Shown here: positions 35,370 through 48,084 of the stretch, one piece after another
Layout of the letters: each line of letters opens with the position of its first letter
Numbering within the stretch: position 1 is the stretch's first letter
Origin: Nematostella vectensis
Lineage: Eukaryota; Cnidaria; Anthozoa; Actiniaria; Edwardsiidae
Direction of reading: 5' to 3'
DNA length: 64,000 bases
NCBI RefSeq assembly: GCF_932526225.1
Contig: NC_064041.1
Span: 5,204,046-5,268,045 of the forward strand
The notes under the pieces: model-generated
Database searches by the model: none
Told to the model about the DNA's origin: nothing
What the model saw: the letters and a program-made list of their open reading frames with translations, nothing else
Program-made: the position numbers and the translations under genes

Positions 35370-35540
35370 CTTGATTTTTGTGGTCATCTTTCGCGCCGCG
35401 CATCTCGACCCAGACCCCTCGGCCCCAAAATGGCGACGAAATGCAAGCACCGCACGGAGGAAGGAAAAAGTTCTTGTCAATTATGTGGAATTCAGTGCTT
35501 GTTTTTTTTTTTCTTGCCTTAAATTTTGTGACTAAAGGAT
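35370..35540 (+). other. Candidate first exon of an unrecognised small gene
   Basis: A GC-rich stretch (TTTCGCGCCGCGCATCTCGA) precedes an ATG near 35431 opening MATKCKHRTEEGKSSCQLCG, a Cys/His-containing start. The only later exon-like piece on this strand is after CAACCAG at 36980 (frame DYLRAKMNAKDWKT, stop 37026), with AATAAA near 37375. No good donor was found to link them, so this is only a pointer. Confidence 0.2.
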
Positions 35541-36300
35541 GAAGTCAACTAGAGGAGTTCTACCAATATTCATTCACGCCAAGATTTATGCGAAAATATT
35601 CCAAGAAGAAAGGGCCGTGTCACTGCTTACATATAAAGTTTCTATGCTTTATAAACTGTTGCTTGAAGCACAAAATTGGCTAACTTAGCTTAGTGAAAAC
35701 CTAGTAATCAGTCTTGCACCTAAAATTTAACCAGGTATTTGTTTTGAATATCCAATATTACTGTAGTTGGTTCTTGTCCAGATAAGTTATAGTTTTTGAT
35801 ATTCTGATCACAGTAAAACCCTACAAATGAAGAACCTAGTTATCTTTTCATGCTAACCTACTAGGGTTCGAATTTAAATGGTGCATATAGGCTTTAGGCT
35901 TCTAGCTTCTTATCTGAATATACAAAGTTATAAACTATGACTATACAAAGATGCCTATTATAATGTAGCTAGAATCCTTTTTTCCTATGCCATTTTGCTT
36001 CCATTTTGTTTTCTACTGAGGCACTAGGGTTGCTTGAATGAGGTTAGATCATTTTAAACATGAAACTCATCCAAACCAGACCCACATATATTAGTTGTGC
36101 TGGAATACATGGTACTGGTTTTCTAAGTCCAAGATTTTGCACAAATAGACAATAGTCTTGTTTATGTGAGTTCTAATGTATGTTTGTATTTACGATCAAC
36201 CAGCAAGAAAATATGATGCACCGAAACTTTGAAGAAAAAAATTTTTGAATGTTTTCATTGTATGTGGTTAAATGTTTATCATTTCCTCTGAAATTCTATA
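35541..36300. other. No gene seen
   Basis: AT-rich, no coding or structural signal beyond low-complexity sequence. Confidence 0.35.
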
Positions 36301-36304
36301 TTGC

Positions 36305-36545
36305 AATCCTAGGAAAATCTTAGGAATTCTTAGGCTTTACAAGCAATTTTCTTCCTAGGAATTCCTAAAAAATCTTAAGAATTTCCTAGGAATTCCTAGG
36401 AAAATCTTAGGAAACTCTTGTTTGTTTTATCCCAATTTACCGTGAAATTTCACACCTCATTCCTAGGTTTTTCTTAGGATTTCCTAGGAATAAAATCCTA
36501 GGACATTCTAGGATATTCCTAGGTTATCCTAGGATTTTCCTAGTC
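36305..36545. repeat. Cluster of CCTAGG / CTTAGG palindromic words
   Basis: Within 240 bases CCTAGGAATT, CTTAGGAATT, AATCCTAGGA and close variants occur well over a dozen times in both orientations with irregular spacing. The centre reads CCTAGGAATTCCTAGG, a perfect palindrome. There is no fixed period, so it is not a normal minisatellite. Confidence 0.8.
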
Positions 36546-37512
36546 CACCTCGCTAGAGTCGGTGTCTGTTTTCAGCTAGAAATTATTCACTTGTTGTGTT
36601 GACTCACATTAAAAAGCGAGCACAACCACAAGCAACAAACAGAAAGCGACAAAAAAGAAAAACACTGCTAAGTTGAGTTTCAGACGATTTGCATTGAGAA
36701 TATGACAGCTATTGTCTTTATATCCTGTGCTCTTAGTCCTTTGAAGATTATTATTACAGTATTTACTTAGTACAGAAATTTTTTCAATACTTAAATTACT
36801 TACAAAAGAATTTTTTTTACCGAGTATAAAAAAACCCTATTATCTATATATATTTTTGTTTATATTGTCTGCATCTTGCATCTAGCTGTGGAAAATTAGT
36901 AAGACTAATATTATAAGTTAAGTATAAATGGCTTGATGATAAGTAATAAAAATAATATTTTTTTTTCTTTTATCAACCAGGGACTACCTGAGGGCCAAGA
37001 TGAATGCTAAAGACTGGAAGACATGAGAACTGAAAACCATAATGTCTTGAAGATAAGAGTAGGGAATTCTTATGCACTAGTCATTTGAAATCTCCACACC
37101 CATGGTCCCGGGAAAGGGTGGGGGATTAGACTTTAACCTTAAACAACTGTTGTAATAAAAGCCCCACCCTTCAGAAACAAACTGTTCTCAAATGCCCCCA
37201 CCCCTCTGTAACAATATTGCTATGTTCAGTTAGTGATTTGTTATTAGTGATTTTGTTATTCAATCACTGCTGCCCCTCGTGCCCCGGATATCACAGTATT
37301 GGTATATGATACCAGGGTTGGTTGGTAAAGTAGACTGAGCATGAATAAGACAAACGAATCGACCAAGAATCCTGAATAAAGACTATAGAAACTCTGAATA
37401 TCTTTTCGTTACACCCTCGGGGAAATAACTGTACATTTGAGATGACTTGTTATCAGAAATGAGCTGTTTATATTTCTCAAAACGTTTTTGTAATATGTTG
37501 AACAGTACAATG

Positions 37513-38380
37513 CAAGTATATACACTTGTACAGAGAGTTTGCCTTCCCTACACTTCATTTATTCTGCAAAATATGGTTATCTGTACAAGTATATACACTT
37601 GTACAGAGAGTTTGCCTTCCTTACACTTCATTTATTCTGCAAAATATGGTTATCCTGTTGACTATTTTTTATGCAATTAAAGCTCTTTGCTATTTCCCCT
37701 TTACACCAAAAATAAATGAACAGATTTGGTTAGAAATTTTTATTCAGCACTTTCACTCTTGTTTTTAGAATTTGTTTTCCAAGTCAGTCTGTTTCCCATT
37801 GCATTCATTTTTCAATATACAATGCCTGGATTTAGGCTTTCTCAAAACAGCAGGCCACCATGCTAAATGGTGGGTGCACCAAAATATTATGCATTACTGG
37901 ATGTATATTTGTGAATTTTAATTTCCATAGTAACATAGCTGTCAACCTGGCTTTAGGAAAAATCTTGAGAAAATACAGTGAATGTATCAGAAGTACCAAG
38001 ATAGCTAATTCGGGAGAATACAAGAGTAGTAGAGTTCTTCTGTTTTCCTCTCCCCATCAACTTTTTTTTTATTCTTTGCTGTTTCCTCTCTACCCCAAAC
38101 CTAGATTTATGAAATGGTTGGGTTTGAAATTAGAAGTTAGCATTAGCAAGCTGTCAGTGATGACTTAGATGTATTTTTTTTTAGAATTTACCTCCAAAGC
38201 AAATATGTTTTTCTACACTGCATTCATTTTAGAGTAGGCAACCAACAACAGGCCACTATATGGTAAAAGGTGTGTGCACCAATATGTAATGCATGAAAGG
38301 AGAAGTACTTGTGGATTTTAATTTCCACACATATTTCTGAATAATCAGTCCAATGAATTGACACTAAATCGATACATAAA
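37513..38380. repeat. Two direct duplications: 73-bp tandem pair and a diverged roughly 410-bp pair
   Basis: AAGTATATACACTTGTACAG and what follows are duplicated at 37514 and 37587 with one mismatch seen. Farther on, segments at 37765-37930 and 38175-38330 are diverged direct copies (TTTTAGAATTT, TGCATTCATTTT, AACAGGCCAC, GTGTGCACCAA, GTGGATTTTAATTTCCA). No coding content is supported. Confidence 0.75.
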
Positions 38381-39002
38381 AACTACAGTATATGGCATCT
38401 AAACTGACAATATTTTTGGGGATCTTTGGAATGCGGTTATTTCCATGACATTCTTCACAAGGGCAAAGCTTGTAAAAATATTGTTTGTATTAAAAAAAAT
38501 TCACAATGGAACTTCTACTATGAAGGAAAATAAAAATTGACCATTAGACTCTTGACAACTTCGACATCCATAGTCACACCATGAATTGTTTACTTTAATT
38601 ATTAACACATTGACCCCTGAACCGGCCTGTACCGGCTTTGGGAAGTACCCACAACCCAAAAAATTCATAAATTCAAAATAAACACAACAAGATGAAGATA
38701 CTCAGGCATCAGTCTAAGGGATAAATGGTCTTGCAGATATGCATCCAACCAAGGTGTTGGCATCTACTCTTAAGCTAAATAATAGCACAGGTTCTTTGAC
38801 AAATCTCAAATCGAACAAGGAGAGAAAAGCAGAATCACCCCTCTCAATAAAACGCTCAAAATACCACACAAGGGAGAGAGATCAGCAAACACAGCTCAAG
38901 ACACAAATAGATACCTTTATTCTGATCCTCCAGGTACATTTCCTTGGCCTCAAAACACAATGCCCATTCCTTGAAGGATTGTACAACCACGAAAATATGT
39001 TT
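38381..39002. other. No gene seen
   Basis: The frame from 38739 is open and runs into the following duplication but shows no domain, start context or splice evidence. Confidence 0.35.
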
Positions 39003-39302
39003 ACGTATTGCAAAGCATTCTGGGAGATACAGGGGAAAATTCACGAGGGGAGGGCCAGTCAACACTCCTCTCCCCAAAGTCAGATGGTTTTTTATAAGTC
39101 TTTTTACCCCGAAGCCAAACAAATCAATTCCAGGTCATACAGACCCAGAATAACGTATTGCAAAGCATTCTGGGAGATACAGGGGAAAATTCACGAGGGG
39201 AGGGCCAGTCAACACTCCTCTCCCCAAAGTCAGATGGTTTTTTATAAGTCTTTTTACCCCGAAGCCAAACAAATCAATTCCAGGTCATACAGACCCAGAA
39301 TA
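39003..39302. repeat. Perfect 150-bp tandem duplication
   Basis: Two copies start at 39003 and 39153 (ACGTATTGCAAAGCATTCTG ... CAGACCCAGAATA) with no difference seen. Because 150 is a multiple of three, an ORF of 190 codons crosses both copies unbroken. Confidence 0.95.
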
Positions 39303-40044
39303 GCAGTGTAAACAATTTTGCAATCAATTTGGTTTCAGAAAAGACAGCATTTAGGAGAGCTGTGGTGATTCATTAGAAAATTATTTTCTCATCCAGGCAA
39401 AGCCAAACAAGAAAAAATCGTCATGAATCCACCTTTGCTTGCAAATATCCATAAGCAAAGCACTCAATTATGCCCCAAAAGACTTCATGATGTCCTGAGA
39501 CACTCTCCTAATATGCTCATAGCTGTATTTTTGTTGAAAAAATGCCAAGCAACCATCAATTTGTGCTGGCTTCAGCACAGCGACGAGGGATTAAAAGTAG
39601 GGACCGCAAAGCACTGTTGGAAAGCTTGGATACCGCTGACTAGGTGCAGCTGTGTTTGACTTTGACGGGCTGTATAAAACTCAGAATAGGGGGGGAGGTA
39701 TCTGTTTTCAGTCTGTTTTTTGTAAATTCAGCTCCAAAAAAGCCAGGAGTCAATGGGTTAATTGATGGCTGGATCCATTTTGTAACTATACGCTGTAATA
39801 AACTTTGGTATTTTAATCTCATTAAAAAATCCATTCTACAGATGAGGAGAGCAGGATCCTAGACCCCTAGCTCTCCTAAAACTACCTCGATCAGTCAACA
39901 CAAAAAGCGTTTAATGCGTCTTTTATCAAGCAATCGATGTTTGTGTGCATGTAACGCTTGATTCATATCTAGGTTTGTAAACCGCTCGTTCATGTAGAAA
40001 AAAATCACACCGGCTCCGGTGGGGGGTCGTCGGCTTAGCAGTCT
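39303..40044. other. No gene seen
   Basis: Several short overlapping ORFs on both strands without recognisable content. Confidence 0.35.
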
Positions 40045-40785
40045 GGGGCCGGTTCCTGAAAAGCCGATTTGCGCTAACCCAGGGTTAAATTAACCCTAAC
40101 CCACGATTAATTTTTTACCCCCAGATTAGTTCCGTTCCCGAAACGCTGGTTAGCGCTAACTCTTGGTCAGTTAAGAGGTAAAATCTAACCCTGCTCGCGA
40201 GGTGGGTTAACTCGCTAACCCACTGTTTAGTTGACGTAACACAGGCCTCCCAAACTTTGTAGTAGAACTAAAGCCTCATAAAATAAAGTTGTCGACAAAA
40301 AAGACGTTACACAAAACAATGTAGGGATCAAATATCCTAACATTTCGCTTTATTATGTGACCTTCGTTGCGATGCTGACTTGAAAATTGTGCTGGGACAA
40401 ACAGAAAGTTACATGAAATTTATACTTGAATCTGTCTCGCTAGTGTCACGCACCAACTCGAATCCTGCAAATGACACTTTTTTGGCCATGTAATGGAGGT
40501 AATTACAGGTGATGTAGAGGTGTTTTGAGGCTTTTCTGCGAAAATAAAATCACCAAAGGTAAATTTAAGTTGCTTTTTTGTTGATATACTGGGTACCCTG
40601 TGTGAATTTTACTCCTCAAACCAGTTTTTCACTCATTTAATCCAGGGTTAGTAATTCGGTGGATTACTTGGCTTTCGGGAACGGTGAGTTATCCGTCGGT
40701 TAGCTAACCTACGATAAGCGAATTTTAACCCGGGATTAGGCGCTGATTGAGGGTTAAGTTAATCGGCCTTTAAGGAACCGGCCCC
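40045..40785. mobile_element. GGGGCCGGTTCCT-family DNA transposon (741 bp)
   Basis: GGGGCCGGTTCCTGAAAAGC at the left pairs with GGCCTTTAAGGAACCGGCCC at the right. The subterminal CTAACCCAGGGTTAA phrases recur inverted within each arm. It is the same family as 18942-19072. The interior has no transposase ORF. Confidence 0.8.
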
Positions 40786-41834
40786 TGGTCCAGAGATTTG
40801 CAGGATTCGATTACTCAGAAAGCTTGTTACATTTATTAAACCTGATAAACTCTGCTATTATTATGCTGCTCTTGAACTGCGTGCATTGTCCTGCGCGGAA
40901 GATGTTGGTAGCCAAAACATCTTGTCATTGTGTTTAAAGAAGTTTAATTGTGTTTGTACGTTTACAGTATTCGACTCCTATTCACCTCCATAGTTTAATA
41001 TTAGCCAAGCTAGACACTCTTCACTGAATACACAGGGAGCTTACCCCCACGGTCTGAGTAGTTTTAGTTTTTTTCGGAGCCTTCCTACGGTTTAGATAAA
41101 GTTCCGAACCGCGTTGCGTTGTTGTTTTACTGCGTATGTGCCGCTTGTCTGCTTGTCGCTGTCTGGCGTTTGTCTCATTGGTTAGCGGTCTAACGGCTGT
41201 CGTCTCGACTGCGAAATGGCTTCCATTATTGTTTAGTATATACTTCTTAGTGTTATAGTGTCTAAGGTTTTTTGAAAATGTTTGTTTTACTGTGCCGGGA
41301 TCGAAAATTAACATTTTCTGTTTTGACCCCTCTTTCGACCTCTTAATCAATCTACTATTTGTTATTTAGGGTTTAATCTTTTCCAAAATCATCATATCTT
41401 GCAATATTATCGTTTTCTCACCTTTGTATGCGATAAATTCTTGATCATTACGCGGCTAGCAACCGGTGACTGCGAACAAAGTGGACTTGTGGACCTGAGA
41501 TGGGCCCTTGCCAAACAAATTTATTATTATTCATAATCTTTTATTGACATATAACAAAGCGTTTGAGCTAGCCGCACTAGTGTGTGACAGAGATAAGCCG
41601 CATTGTCACTTACTTCAGGTCGATTGAGTAACATTCTCAGATGATTTTTATAACAGAAAATGCGAAAAAAAAATTCTAAAAGTAGTGTGTCTTTTAAAAG
41701 ACACTTTCGCCAAATTAAATTACCCAATAAAGATCTTAAAAAAATGGTATATTATTATAAAAAGATTGTCCAGCTTAAAAAGTTCTTGTTAGCACACCTT
41801 GTTAATGTTTTCATTTCGTTGGAAGGCACATAAT
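40786..41834. other. No gene seen
   Basis: A 109-codon antisense ORF (41350-41021) is Lys/Arg/Thr-rich with no recognisable domain and no splice context; not called. Confidence 0.35.
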
Positions 41835-42170
<336 letters not shown>

Positions 42171-43074
42171 CATAATGTGCTAAAATCTCACTCAATAGCC
42201 ATCTTAATCATAGTTTAGTACTTTGTTTATCACATTCAAGTTGCTGCAAATATTGCATTGGCTTCCCCAAATCAGCCGATGGAAATGCTTTTTCACACTT
42301 GGTACTCTGCTAGGATGAAAAAATGGCGGCTGGCAGAGGCTGTTTAGCTACAATGAGTGTCACGCATTCTCTAGCCTTATTAGGGAGTGTATGTCCTGGT
42401 ATATGTGAAATGACGAGAAGAGGCAGTTTACCGAAAATGCGAAATTTGGGTCTCACGGTTAAGTAGATTATGTTTGAAAATATGCGTTTCTACAGCTTTT
42501 TTTTTTTTTTTTTTTCGCTTTATAACATTTTATAACATTCGACCAATTGCTATTCCTAAGGGGTCTTACACGTTTTTTTTCGATTCTACCATCTCATTGG
42601 GTTAAGAATTCCTTCGAACACATCCAATTTGCTATCTTAGTGGTAATAATTTCTGTTGACCACGCCCAAAGTCCCTTAGGGAGACTGGCATGTAATCACT
42701 CGCTTCAGTAGTTGTGCAATGTGGTATTTATAGTAAAAAAAAAATATAGTAAAAATAAAGAAATAACAAAAAATCCCCTTTTTCTCTGCTCCCCCTTTTA
42801 AAAAACTCCTGGATCCGCCCCTGATTTATACAGTGTGGAAAGCGTAAAGAAACCTAAGCAGCCACACCTTTGTTATTAGAAATCTAGTAAATAACAGCAT
42901 GAAGCAAAAGCTTTATACTTCGATTACCAAAAAATAACCCCACTAGCTTCCCAAAATGACCTGATGGAATTCTCATACCTTTGAGAATTCCATCTAAAAA
43001 TGGATGATATAGATCCTTTACAGAAGAGCAATCATGCCGCCTTTTTATGCTCCCGCACAAAACCAGCTTACTTA
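42171..43074. other. No gene seen
   Basis: AT-rich with poly-T runs and a lone GGATCCGCCCCTG repeat end at 42811-42823. A small perfect hairpin occurs near 42968-42993 (GATGGAATTCTCA / TGAGAATTCCATC). Confidence 0.4.
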
Positions 43075-43220
43075 CTGTCGAATCCGTTGTATCGCGACCC
43101 GCGTTTTCAAAACATGATTTGTTTTGGTTTTATGTTCCGTCAGTAAAACCATTTCGAGCCAATCAGAGTCTCGTTTTGTGCACTTCACTGGCGATCATCC
43201 TCTGGACGAAAACCAGACAG
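43075..43220 (+). mobile_element. Single arm of the CTGTCGAATCCG Tc1/mariner-type MITE
   Basis: CTGTCGAATCCGTTGTATCG onward follows the right arm of 1042-1314 (inverted) as far as GACGAAAACCAGACAGT, then stops. TA precedes it. Only one end is present. Confidence 0.75.
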
Positions 43221-43880
43221 TAGCTCTCTTCAACTTAGAGGGGGAACTAAATGGAAAATTAGGAGTGGATGGAGTGAGGGACAGATCCGGACGTATTAAA
43301 TGGGAGACTTGTCCATCTGACGTGGCTCACATTGACGATGTTCACATTGCAGTTTCTTGCGTCAACAGAAATAGAATCACAATTAATGACACAGATAGCA
43401 CAATTGGATACGGATGACAATTGAGGAATCGGAGTTGATCCTGGAGAACGAAGGATTATTATAAATGTTGTATGTAATATGATAATACAGGTTTTACAAG
43501 TGAAGCTTAGTTTCTATACACGATGGAGCTAGACGCACTAGAAGATATAAACATATATCTGGGAGTATTTTTCACGATAATACATTTATCGTCTCTGATT
43601 TAAGCAACCATGTTTAAGAGTGTTCCGTCAAAAGGGCCTTACCATCTGCAAGAAGAGGAACATATGGCAAAGAGGGGGAAAAGATGGTAAACTGTGGCAG
43701 CCGCACGGGGTTTGTAGATAAAGATGAAAATATCGTGGTCAGTGACACAGGGAACCATATACTTCTCAGTAGAGATGGAGTTATCGGGAAAGCGAATCGA
43801 TAATGCGAGTGTCTGAAAGACGGACGATTACTAGTTCGTGATAAAGAAAGGGAAACAATGTTCATTATCAAAGGGATATA
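43221..43880 (+). pseudogene. NHL-repeat (TRIM2/3-like) protein pseudogene
   Basis: 43221-43418 encodes FNLEGELNGKLGVDGVRDRS and SDVAHIDDVHIAVS, the layout of an NHL beta-propeller blade. About 43690-43803 encodes GFVDKDENIVVSDTGNHIL, a near-consensus NHL repeat ending at TAA. Stops and frame changes separate the pieces and there is no RING, B-box or start. The DNA is bounded by a MITE arm on the left and another element on the right, so it is probably a captured or retro-inserted fragment. The NHL assignment is firm by motif; the parent gene is unknown. Confidence 0.6.
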
Positions 43881-43884
43881 AGAA

Positions 43885-44518
43885 TACACCTTTTGCTTTT
43901 CATTACCGAGAAATACGCAGTCACTTTAGCCAAAATTACAAACATTTACGCCGATGTACTGTCATCTAAGCGAAAGTAAAATCATTTGAACTAAAAGGGA
44001 AAACATTAACGAACTTTACATAATTGAGTGCACACAATTGCATTTTCTTCTCATTCATTTACAATATTCGACAACCAGGAATGAAAAATCTATATTCATT
44101 TGCGCGTTGATACGTAACAATAGCACAAACAAAATATCAAAAATAAGAGAACTCGCAATCAATACAGAGAACGAAATATTCATTAACATTTTTATTACAG
44201 CAAGTGCAAACAATAGTATTTTGTGAAAGTCATTTGCGTGCTTCTTACAAAAGTTAGCGCCTCCGTACAAATAATAGTCCCTTTATTACAAACAGTATAC
44301 TAATATAATTATTCAATTACTTATCGTCTATTTATGCCCTAATATTGCACAAACATGCAAAATAAATCATACTAGCACTCAAAAATTTGAGTGCGAATCA
44401 TTTGAACTTGAGTTCAAATGATTTTACTTGCGCTTAAATGACAGTACATCGGCTTAAATGTTTGTAATTTTGGCTAAAATGAATGCGTATTTCTCGGTAA
44501 TAAAAAACAAAAGGTGTA
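43885..44518. mobile_element. 634-bp element with about 100-bp TIRs and TA ends
   Basis: TACACCTTTTGCTTTTCATT at the left and AAAAAACAAAAGGTGTA at the right are inverted. The arms continue through ACCGAGAAATACGC, GCCAAAATTACAAACATTTA and GATGTACTGTCAT. TA at each end fits TA target duplication. An inner palindrome (TCATTTGAACTTGAGTTCAAATGA, 44398-44421) lies at the end of the right arm. Confidence 0.85.
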
Positions 44519-45461
44519 AATGAGCGATTGATTGAGTATTACTGAAAAAAGAAAAAAGAAAAAGATGATGAAGAAAATGACGATGATAATTAAATTATAT
44601 ATAATTGCCAATAGCGAGCCAAGTGCTCAAAGACAAGGTGTCCCCCCCGTGTTATACAAATAAGGTAAATCGCATTCTGATTGGCAGAGAGGCATTGCGC
44701 TCGCTAGTTGATGTGTCAATCATTCTAGAGCTAGCGTTAGTAGTTTGGCGGGAAGGATTTCTGGAGTTTTAACTGAATCTCATTATCAGTCTTATTAAAA
44801 TTTCTTCGATATTTAGCTCTTGACGGTGGGTCAATGTTATCCCACTAAGTGATATTCATTTCCTACATCAAGAGGCAAGAATAAGCCGTTACGGAACATA
44901 ATCTTATACGGCCGAGCTGAATTTGAGGCAGCCACGCGCGCTTTTCTTAGAAATACTGAATTAGGGCTCTGGAATTAGTGTTAAACGGACAGCGCGCACA
45001 CACGCAGGGTCTATCCCTCATCTTTCCCAGCACTTTGCGCTTTGTTACTTTTGGTGTCCTTTGGTTAGGATGGAAAATTTATTAAATAAGATAAGGTATA
45101 GAGCCAAATTTCGCAGACTTGGATCAAGTTGTTTCGTCTCTTCCGTCTCTTTCGCGTTCTACTGATCCTATGTGTTTTACTACAAGATAACCCCGCTACA
45201 GGCTTGCTGCGCTAGTGTCTATGTGGTTATAATGATTGACAGCATTCCAACCATTATTGCACGCGCTCTCATAAAACTACTACTAGCTATAGAAGAGTTT
45301 TACTAAACCTAAAGGATACTAAAAGTAGACCTTTGGTGAGGTCAGATCCAGCTTTCTGCCGTCAACTTACGTGTACAAGACGAGAATTGGTGCTGAAATC
45401 CAAACTCCAAACTTTCATGTAAATTTCTTCGTTGAACTAAATAAGGACGCTATATTACGAT
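44519..45461. other. No gene seen
   Basis: No ORF or repeat supported. Confidence 0.35.
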
Positions 45462-46868
45462 CATATCACTTACTGGAACAAGGTGAGACATTACACAGAC
45501 AGCAGACCATGTCACTTACTAGAACAAGGTGAGACATTAGACAGGCAGCGGATCATATCACCTACTGGAACAAGGTGAGACACTAGACAGACAGCGGACC
45601 ATGTCACTTACTGGAACAAGGTGAGACATTACACAGACAGCGGACCATATCACTTACTGGAACAAGGTGAGACATTACACAGACAGCGGACCATATCACT
45701 TACTGGAACAAGATGAGACATTACACAGACAGCGGACCATATCACTTACTGGAACAAGAAAAGGCATTACACAGACAGCGGACCATGTCACTTACTGGAA
45801 CAAGGCGAGACATTACACAGACAGCGGACCATGTCACTTACTGGAACAAGGTGAGACATTACACAGATAGCGGACCATATCACTTACTGGAAAAAGGAGA
45901 GACATTACACAGACAGCGGACCATATCACTTACTGGAACAAGGTGAGACATTACACAGATAGCGAACCATGTCACTTACTGGAACAAGATGAGACATTAC
46001 ACAGACAGCGGACCATATCACTTACTGGAACAAGGAGAGACATTACACAGATAGAGGACCATATCACTTACTGGAACAAGGAGAGACATTACACAGACAG
46101 CGGACCATATCACTTACTGGAACAAGATGAGACATTACACAGACAGCGGACCATATCACTTATTGGAACAAGGTGAGACATTAGACAGACAGCGGACAAT
46201 GTCACTTACTGGAACAAGGTGAGACATTACACAGATAGCGGACCATATCACTTATTGGAACAAGGTGAGACATTACACAGACAGCGGACCATATCACTTA
46301 CTGGAACAAGGAGAGACATTACACAGACAGCGGACCATATCACTTACTGGAACAAGGTGAGACATACACACAGACAGCGGACCATATCACTTACTGGAAC
46401 AAGGTGAGACATTACACAGATAGCGGACCATGTCACTTACTGGAACAAGGTGAGACATTACACAGACAGCGGACCATGTCACTTATTGGAACAAGGTGAG
46501 ACATTACACAGACAGCGGACCATGTCACTTACTGGAACAAGGTGAGACATTACACAGATAGCGGACCATGTCACTTACTGGAACAAGGTGAGACATTACA
46601 CAGATAGCTGACCATGTCACTTACTGGAACAAGATGAGACATTACACAGATAGCGGACCATGTCACTTACTGGAACAAGGTGAGACATTACACAGATAGC
46701 TGACCATGTCACTTACTGGAACAAGGTGAGACATTACACAGACAGCGGGCCATATCACTTACTGGAACAAGGTGAGACATACACACAGACAGCGGACCAT
46801 ATCACTCACTGGATTAGGGTGAGACATAATTACACAGACAGGGGACCGTGTTACTTACTGGAACAAGA
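45462..46868. repeat. 46-bp satellite, about 30 copies
   Basis: The unit reads CACTTACTGGAACAAGGTGA then GACATTACACAGACAGCGGA and CCATAT. Variants (CCATGTC/CCATATC, ACAGATAG/ACAGACAG, GGTGAG/GATGAG/GGAGAG) are mixed along the array. Each unit contains a plus-strand donor-like AAG|GTGAGA and a minus-strand donor-like CCA|GTAAGT. The short ORFs here are repeat products. Confidence 0.95.
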
Positions 46869-46925
46869 TAAGAAGTTAAAAAAACTGTGGAACATTTGCC
46901 CCTTTGGGTGTTTAAACGCATTTCC

Positions 46926-47090
46926 GAGGCGCATAACCCAGGATTTGCTCAGGGGGGAGGGGGGGGGGGTGCGTAGTCATGGGCATCATATGGAAAAAGC
47001 ACAGAATTAGAAGATTCCTTGATAAGAAATGACCGACTTTTTGGCCACCAAAGGGTAGGGGGAGGTGTGTAAGCGCCTGTGTACGTGCCT
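46926..47090 (+). mobile_element. MITE of the CGCGTACCCAGG family
   Basis: Starts GGCGCATAACCCAGGATTTG and ends GCCTGTGTACGTGCCT, with the interior TCATATGGAAAA, AAGAAATGACCGAC and TTTTTGGCCACC matching 2923-3068. A poly-G run lies inside. Confidence 0.7.
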
Positions 47091-48084
47091 TTTTCCAACC
47101 CACCTTCAGAGGTGCCTCACTATAACGATAATCGGGTGTATACCTCAGCACCTTGTAGATCCACTGTATAATAAGGGTAGTGTTTGTCAAATCAACAGTG
47201 AGAACCTTGAAGAGTTTTATTTATCCATCCCCCACTTTGTGCGCACCATAACGAAATTCGGCGAATGTATTCCTAGGCACCGTGTGAATTATCTGTAATA
47301 TAGGAGTAGTGTGAGAACCTGTAATCCAGCAACGGTGTTTGTGATTACAAGGTTCGACTGTATACGGAAAAGCCTTTGTACCCTCAGGATCGTGTAATTG
47401 CCCGTTTTATCGATAGCCGATGTGGTAGGCTAGTTTTTTTTAAATGTCTGTGTAAGCCAGCTTGTTCAACTATGCCCGTGTAGGGTAGTTTGTTAAACTA
47501 TGACCGTGTATTGTCGCTTGTTAAACTATGCCTTTGTGGGGTAGCTTGTTAAACTATGCCCGTGTAGGGTAGTTTGTTAAAACTATGTAGTTTGTGGAAA
47601 CATGCATTAGTCTTTGTATCCTTGATAGGGAACTGATTGTTTTCAGTGTAATAATATACAGTTTTTGTAGAGTATTTGTATTCTAACTCGAACGCATGAA
47701 TAAAGCACTATAATTCGTTTTCTTTCTTGCTTCTTTATCTTTGAGTAAATGGTAGGACAACGCAACCAGAGCCGAAGGCCTCGGACATTAAGGGATCACG
47801 GTACAGGAACATTAAGAAAGTTGTGGTTTCACAGCTGGACATTTCCTTATAATTTTTGGGAATATTTGAGGGTGGGGGGTGGGCACGTGCCCCAAATGCC
47901 CCATCCTCTGCTACGGCCCTGGCACCATTCACACTTTTTCTTTTATAGGAACCTTTTTATGAAAACGTCCAGTTAATTGGACATCACCACCAAGGTGAAC
48001 ATAAACCTTAGTGTTTGACGTAAATATGAGAGCGCAAAACTGCAGATCTCCAGTTAAGAAAAAAATACAGGGACGGAAAAACCC
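47091..48084. repeat. Minor tandem repeat and no gene
   Basis: From about 47440 to 47595 a unit of roughly 28-30 bases (GCCCGTGTAGGGTAGTTTGT, TAAACTATG) is repeated about five times. The remainder has short repeat fragments (TACGGCCCTGG near 47911, TATGAAAACGTCCAG near 47957) and no gene. Confidence 0.6.

Noticed and set aside
38739-39311. 190-codon ORF as a gene
   Set aside because: Half of it is a perfect 150-bp duplication and no domain, start context or splice partner was seen.
41021-41350. 109-codon antisense ORF
   Set aside because: Composition is low complexity and no family motif or splice context is visible.
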